Origin: JAWODU01 sp046483125
GTDB taxonomy: Bacteria; Verrucomicrobiota; Kiritimatiellia; UBA8416; JAWODU01
DNA length: 16,991 bases
Direction: 5' to 3'
Assembly: GCA_046483125.1 (NCBI GenBank)
Contig: JAWODU010000060.1
Location: forward strand, 1 to 16,991
Positions within the stretch are counted from its first letter, which is position 1; each line of letters opens with the position of its first letter. This document shows, in pieces, positions 15,278-16,991 of this stretch. The notes under the pieces were generated by a model that was not told the origin of the DNA, searched no databases, and was given only the letters and a program-made list of their open reading frames with translations. A program made the position numbers and the translations under genes.

Positions 15278-16015
15278 GTGGAGTTTAACAACAAGACGGT
15301 GCTGGTAACCGGCGGAGCGCGCGGTATCGGACGGGCAATCGTCGAGTCCTTCTGCGCCGCCGGGGCGCGGGTGATTGTTAATTACAACACCAGCCGCGAA
15401 AAGGCCGAAAGCCTCGTCCGGGAACTCGCCTCGCGCGGGTGTGAGGCGGAAGCCTGCGGCGCGGATGTTTCCGATAGCAAGGCGGTCGAAAAGATGATCG
15501 ATGAACTCGGCGAAAAACACGGCAACCTGGACATACTCGTAAATAACGCCGGCATCAGGAAAGACGGATTCATAGCGATGCTGGGCGAAGAAGACTGGGA
15601 CCGGGTAATGGAGGTGAACCTCAAGGGCCTTTACAACACATGCAAATGGGCGTCCAGGCTGATGATCCGCCAGCGGCGGGGAAAGATAGTGAACCTTGCT
15701 TCGGTCAGCGGGCTCAAAGGTGTGCCGGGGCAGACCGGTTATTCGGCCGCCAAGGGCGGCGTAATAAGTTTTACCAGGTCGCTTGCGGCGGAACTTGCGC
15801 CTTACGGCATACAGGTCAATGCCGTGGCGCCGGGCTTCGTGGAAACGGACATGACCGGGGATATGGAGGAGATGAAAAAGGAAATACTGGGCCGCATACC
15901 GGCAGGAAGGTTCGGTAAGGCCGAAGACGTTGCGGAAAGCGTGCTGTTTTTCGCTTCGCCCGGGGCCGACTATATTACCGGGCAGACACTTGTTGTCGAC
16001 GGCGGACTCACGTAA
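15278..16015 (+). CDS. fabG: 3-oxoacyl-ACP reductase, FabG-type SDR
   Basis: This 245-residue short-chain dehydrogenase should reduce 3-oxoacyl-ACP to 3-hydroxyacyl-ACP with NADPH. The cofactor loop TGGARGIG is at 11-18. NNAGIRKDGF follows, and the catalytic set is Ser142, Tyr155 and Lys159 (LASVSG, then GYSAAKGG). The C-terminal VAPGFVETDMTGDM and YITGQTLVVDGGLT are typical of FabG. The start is GTG 15278 rather than GTG 15272 because of the spacing to AAGGAG. It lies 30 bases before an ACP and a FabZ gene. This is consistent with a reductase for the locus, possibly the KR of a type II PKS-like system. A housekeeping FabG is the alternative. Confidence 0.93.
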   Translation: MEFNNKTVLVTGGARGIGRAIVESFCAAGARVIVNYNTSREKAESLVRELASRGCEAEACGADVSDSKAVEKMIDELGEKHGNLDILVNNAGIRKDGFIAMLGEEDWDRVMEVNLKGLYNTCKWASRLMIRQRRGKIVNLASVSGLKGVPGQTGYSAAKGGVISFTRSLAAELAPYGIQVNAVAPGFVETDMTGDMEEMKKEILGRIPAGRFGKAEDVAESVLFFASPGADYITGQTLVVDGGLT

Positions 16016-16045
16016 AATTCGCGGCCACTACAGGAAGGGAAGAAC

Positions 16046-16333
16046 ATGAACGACACTGCGGATCGGGACACTTACAATAGAGTCAAACAAATGCTGGTAA
16101 GGGACCTGCGCCTCAAAATGGCCCCGGAAGACATAGCGGACGACGCGGGCCTGTTCCAGGACGGACTGGGGCTCGATTCCGTCGACGCCCTCGAACTCGT
16201 GGTGGCCCTCGAAAAGGAATTCGGGGTGCGCATACCCGATTCCTCGGTAGGCTCGAAAGTTCTCGTTTCAGTCAAGACGGTTGTCGATTACATCAGGGAG
16301 AACCAGTCAGGTGGCGGCGAAACCAGTGAATAA
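16046..16333 (+). CDS. Acyl carrier protein
   Basis: This acidic 95-residue protein carries acyl intermediates on a 4'-phosphopantetheine arm. Ser45 in GLGLDSVDALELVVALEKEFGVRI is the attachment site (the D-S-V-D context has one change from the usual D-S-L). Helix II and the rest of the fold match ACPs, though the protein is about 15 residues longer than Escherichia coli AcpP and the N-terminal extension is charged. AGGAAGGGA ends five bases before ATG 16046. The gene is embedded between FabG and FabZ with a KS pair upstream, so a dedicated ACP for this locus is more likely than the housekeeping AcpP. I therefore give no symbol. It overlaps the FabZ gene by 8-23 bases, depending on that start. 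Confidence 0.93.
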   Translation: MNDTADRDTYNRVKQMLVRDLRLKMAPEDIADDAGLFQDGLGLDSVDALELVVALEKEFGVRIPDSSVGSKVLVSVKTVVDYIRENQSGGGETSE

Positions 16334-16754
16334 CAGAAAGGTCACGGACCTCCTTCCCCACCGCCCTCCGTTCCTGTTCGTTGACCGCGTGGTTTCCATC
16401 GGGGAATCGGAAGCCGTCGCCGAAAGAACCGTCCGGGAGGATGAAGCGTACCTGAAGGGGCATTTTCCCGGGAACCCTATGGTCCCCGGCGTGCTGATCG
16501 TGGAGAGCATGGCGCAGACGGCCGGTCTCGCACTCGCCGGCGGGGAAAATGAAGACGACACACCGGAGAGGGCCGTTTTTTACCTTTCGAAAATATCCCG
16601 GGCCAGGTTCCGGCGCGCCGTATTTCCTGAAGAGACCATGAGAATTACCGCCGGGGTCACACGGTCTTTCGGCGGTTCGGCCGTGATTGAGGCAAAGGTG
16701 GAAGTGGCGGGCGAAATCGCCGCGGAAGGGGAACTGGTTTTATCCCGGAAATGA
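16311..16754 (+). CDS. fabZ: 3-hydroxyacyl-ACP dehydratase, FabZ type
   Basis: This hot-dog fold enzyme should dehydrate 3-hydroxyacyl-ACP to the trans-2-enoyl form. With the chosen start it has 147 residues, standard for FabZ. DLLPHRPPFLFVDRVV opens the fold. The active-site stretch GHFPGNPMVPGVLIVESMAQ carries the catalytic His51 and Glu65, so the enzyme looks functional. The start is uncertain: GTG 16311 has AGGGAG ten bases upstream and gives 14 residues before the LPHR motif, while GTG 16326 gives a shorter N-terminus but a poorer site. Either overlaps the ACP gene, which indicates coupling. No enoyl reductase is seen in the window, so chains could remain unsaturated. It ends in an ATGA overlap with the next gene. 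Confidence 0.93.
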   Translation: MAAKPVNNRKVTDLLPHRPPFLFVDRVVSIGESEAVAERTVREDEAYLKGHFPGNPMVPGVLIVESMAQTAGLALAGGENEDDTPERAVFYLSKISRARFRRAVFPEETMRITAGVTRSFGGSAVIEAKVEVAGEIAAEGELVLSRK

Positions 16755-16991
16755 AAAGCGCGACAGGATGCGAACTGTGCGGCAGTCATGAAGCCGAACC
16801 GGTAAAGAATGAAGACGGCTGGACGATGGTACAGTGCGCCGCCTGCGGCTTCGTGTACCAGGACCCAAGGCCGGACGCGGCTTATCTTCAGGAGCACTAC
16901 CAGACGTATCTGCCTTCGCAGGAAGAAGACGTCGAAGCATGGGAAACGGCCGGGCACGGTATCTTTTCAAAATCACTTGCGTTGCTTGAAG
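16751..16991 (+). CDS. Partial zinc-ribbon class I methyltransferase, runs off the end
   Basis: The first 80 codons are present. They show a zinc-ribbon-like start, C-x2-C (CELCGS) and C-x2-C (QCAACGFVYQDPRP), followed by YLQEHYQTYLP. This arrangement is common at the N-terminus of SAM-dependent class I methyltransferases of the Methyltransf_23 kind (family knowledge). The SAM-binding domain itself lies outside the window, so the call is an inference. ATG 16751 overlaps the FabZ stop in ATGA (16751-16754), placing it in the same operon. Its likely role is methylation of the product of the acyl-chain locus or of a linked sugar. Confidence 0.7.
   Translation, partial: MKSATGCELCGSHEAEPVKNEDGWTMVQCAACGFVYQDPRPDAAYLQEHYQTYLPSQEEDVEAWETAGHGIFSKSLALLE

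Noticed and set aside
9239..16754. Ordinary housekeeping fatty-acid synthesis operon
   Set aside because: The degenerate KS partner, ligase and two radical SAM genes do not belong to a standard fab operon, and fabD, fabH and plsX are not seen. It stays the null hypothesis for the single fabG/acp/fabZ genes.

Overview
The window reads as bacterial, GC-rich, densely packed genome sequence. I infer a member of the PVC group (Lentisphaerae, Kiritimatiellae, Verrucomicrobia or Planctomycetes) or a neighbouring uncultured phylum. The reasons are an arylsulfatase remnant, a secreted DUF4838 protein and a nucleoside hydrolase of the type common there, together with a two-subunit glycine decarboxylase. 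No rRNA or other phylogenetic marker is present, so this placement is tentative.

Layout. Positions 1-24 are probably the last codons of an upstream gene. Positions 25-406 are non-coding apart from small dyads. Positions 407-904 hold a sulfatase gene that has lost its whole centre and is a pseudogene. On the minus strand, a nucleoside hydrolase (3847-2903) and a DUF4838 protein (2906-930) overlap by four bases and form a small catabolic operon. Divergent from them, gcvT starts at 4005. A 260-bp gap after gcvT contains a nested inverted repeat built from ACAGGAT-type units.

From 5405 to the window end, 13 plus-strand genes follow with almost no gaps: gcvH, gcvPA, gcvPB, lipB, a beta-ketoacyl-ACP synthase, a degenerate ketosynthase-like partner, a PaaK-like adenylate-forming ligase, a radical SAM/SPASM protein, a B12-binding-type radical SAM protein, a FabG reductase, an acyl carrier protein, a FabZ dehydratase and a truncated zinc-ribbon methyltransferase. 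Most junctions are ATGA/TTGA-type overlaps, so translational coupling and one long transcript are likely.

How it works together. GcvT, GcvH and GcvPA/PB make up the glycine cleavage system except the shared lipoamide dehydrogenase. LipB puts the octanoyl precursor of lipoate on GcvH, taking it from an ACP. The second half looks like a small dedicated acyl-chain assembly line: an active KS, a KS-like protein without the catalytic residues (chain-length-factor-like), KR, DH and ACP, with no enoyl reductase seen. An acid-activating ligase, two radical SAM enzymes and a methyltransferase accompany it. This composition matches a highly reducing type II PKS/FAS-like locus. Its product is unknown and it continues past the right edge. 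It is the most interesting part of the window.
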